From the NCBI GenBank assembly GCA_002422505.1, contig DIVX01000162.1, positions 1 to 21,114 on the forward strand: a DNA stretch of 21,114 bases, given 5' to 3'. The first letter of the stretch is position 1, and every line of letters begins with the position of its first letter. Shown here piece after piece: positions 20,474-21,114 of this stretch. The DNA comes from Desulfovibrio sp. UBA6121 (GTDB lineage: Bacteria; Desulfobacterota; Desulfovibrionia; Desulfovibrionales; Desulfovibrionaceae). The notes under the pieces were generated by a model, which saw only the letters and a program-made list of their open reading frames with translations, had not been told where the DNA came from and searched no databases. Position numbers and translations under genes: made by a program.

Positions 20474-21114
20474 CTACTCCCATTCGATGGTGCTGGGCGG
20501 CTTGCTCGAAATATCGAGCACCACGCGGTTCACACCCTTCACTTCGTTGATGATGCGGCTCGACATGCGGGCCAGAATCTCCGAGGGCAGGCGCGACCAG
20601 TCCGCGGTCATGGCGTCGATGCTGTCCACGATGCGCAGGGCGATGACATGCTCGTAGGTGCGGTCGTCGCCCATGACGCCCACGGTCTTGAGCGGCAGAA
20701 GCACGGCGAAGCCCTGCCAGACCTTGCGGTACCAGTCGCTGGCGATGAGCTCCTGCTGCACGATCTTGTCGGCCTGGCGCAGAATTTCAAGACGCGGCTC
20801 CGTAATCTCGCCAATGACGCGAATAGCCAGGCCAGGCCCCGGGAAGGGGTGCCGCCAGATGATGTTCTCCGGCATGCCCAGCTCGTAGGCCACCTTGCGC
20901 ACTTCGTCCTTGAACAACTCGCGCAGGGGCTCCACCAGCTTCAGGTTCATTTTTTCCGGCAGGCCGCCCACGTTGTGGTGGCTCTTAATGACCGCCGAGG
21001 GGCCCTTGAAGGACACCGACTCGATGACGTCCGGGTAGAGGGTGCCCTGGGCCAGGAACTCCACGCCCTCAATGGCCTTGGCCTCGCGGTCGAAGACCTC
21101 GATGAAGGTGTAGC
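20474..21114 (-). CDS. guaA: GMP synthase (glutamine-hydrolysing), C-terminal part
   Basis: The last 213 codons are present; the gene continues beyond the right edge. The segment covers the end of the ATP-pyrophosphatase domain (FLAQGTLYPDVIES, then the conserved KSHHNVGGLPE) and the C-terminal dimerisation domain (RHPFPGPGLAIRVIGEITEP, TYEHVIALR, VVLDISSKPPSTIEWE at the stop). GuaA converts XMP to GMP in the cytoplasm using glutamine. No terminator lies in the 59 bases before the Tat fusion gene, so guaA may head or belong to the same transcript. Confidence 0.97.
   Translation of the reverse strand, partial: YTFIEVFDREAKAIEGVEFLAQGTLYPDVIESVSFKGPSAVIKSHHNVGGLPEKMNLKLVEPLRELFKDEVRKVAYELGMPENIIWRHPFPGPGLAIRVIGEITEPRLEILRQADKIVQQELIASDWYRKVWQGFAVLLPLKTVGVMGDDRTYEHVIALRIVDSIDAMTADWSRLPSEILARMSSRIINEVKGVNRVVLDISSKPPSTIEWE

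Noticed and set aside
1..21114. CRISPR arrays, tRNA or rRNA genes, insertion sequences, prophage genes
   Set aside because: No spaced direct repeats of CRISPR form, no cloverleaf-like segments, transposase motifs or terminal inverted repeats were found on reading both strands; the tandem repeats present are short and mostly coding.

Overview
The window is GC-rich and looks like a chromosomal segment of a sulfate-reducing deltaproteobacterium of the Desulfovibrio type (Desulfovibrionales). The main evidence is the 5' part of dsrC, the DsrC sulfur-carrier protein of dissimilatory sulfite reduction, at the left edge. Lipid A/Kdo genes (a Gram-negative outer membrane), indolepyruvate:ferredoxin oxidoreductase (anaerobic metabolism) and a sigma-54 activator fit this. 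The assignment rests on gene content and remembered family sequences; no database search was run.

Left part. dsrC (minus strand, cut by the edge) is divergent from a plus-strand run that is tightly overlapped in its first half: HD-domain hydrolase, ddl (D-Ala-D-Ala ligase), waaA (Kdo transferase), kdsB (CMP-Kdo synthetase), carA (carbamoyl-phosphate synthase small subunit). A TPR protein and a degenerate FAD-dependent oxidoreductase with in-frame tandem repeats follow. Cell-wall and lipopolysaccharide precursor synthesis are therefore grouped with the glutaminase subunit that feeds pyrimidine and arginine synthesis.

Middle part. On the minus strand lie proA, nadD and a TetR-family regulator. 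The regulator has its own sigma-70-type promoter overlapped by a palindrome. On the plus strand, starting divergently from proA, are a membrane-anchored TPR/YfgM-like protein, iorA and iorB (2-oxoacid:ferredoxin oxidoreductase for aryl pyruvates) and a GAF-AAA+-HTH sigma-54 activator, closed by a strong terminator. A higB-higA toxin-antitoxin pair then sits between that terminator and a second, bidirectional one. Its promoter lies so close to higB that the toxin mRNA may be nearly leaderless.

Right part. On the minus strand, in transcription order: guaA (3' part only), one continuous 539-codon reading frame that fuses a TatB-like N-terminus to a full TatC through an Ala/Pro/Glu-rich repeat linker of about 225 residues, hisB, an unrecognised lipoprotein, and hisA, ending at the shared terminator. 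The lipoprotein gene overlaps the histidine genes at both ends.

The most notable observation is the TatB-TatC fusion with a repeat-built linker. Next are the lipoprotein embedded between hisB and hisA, the repeat-bearing flavoprotein with weakened catalytic motifs, and the possibly leaderless toxin gene. No CRISPR array, tRNA, rRNA or insertion sequence was seen.
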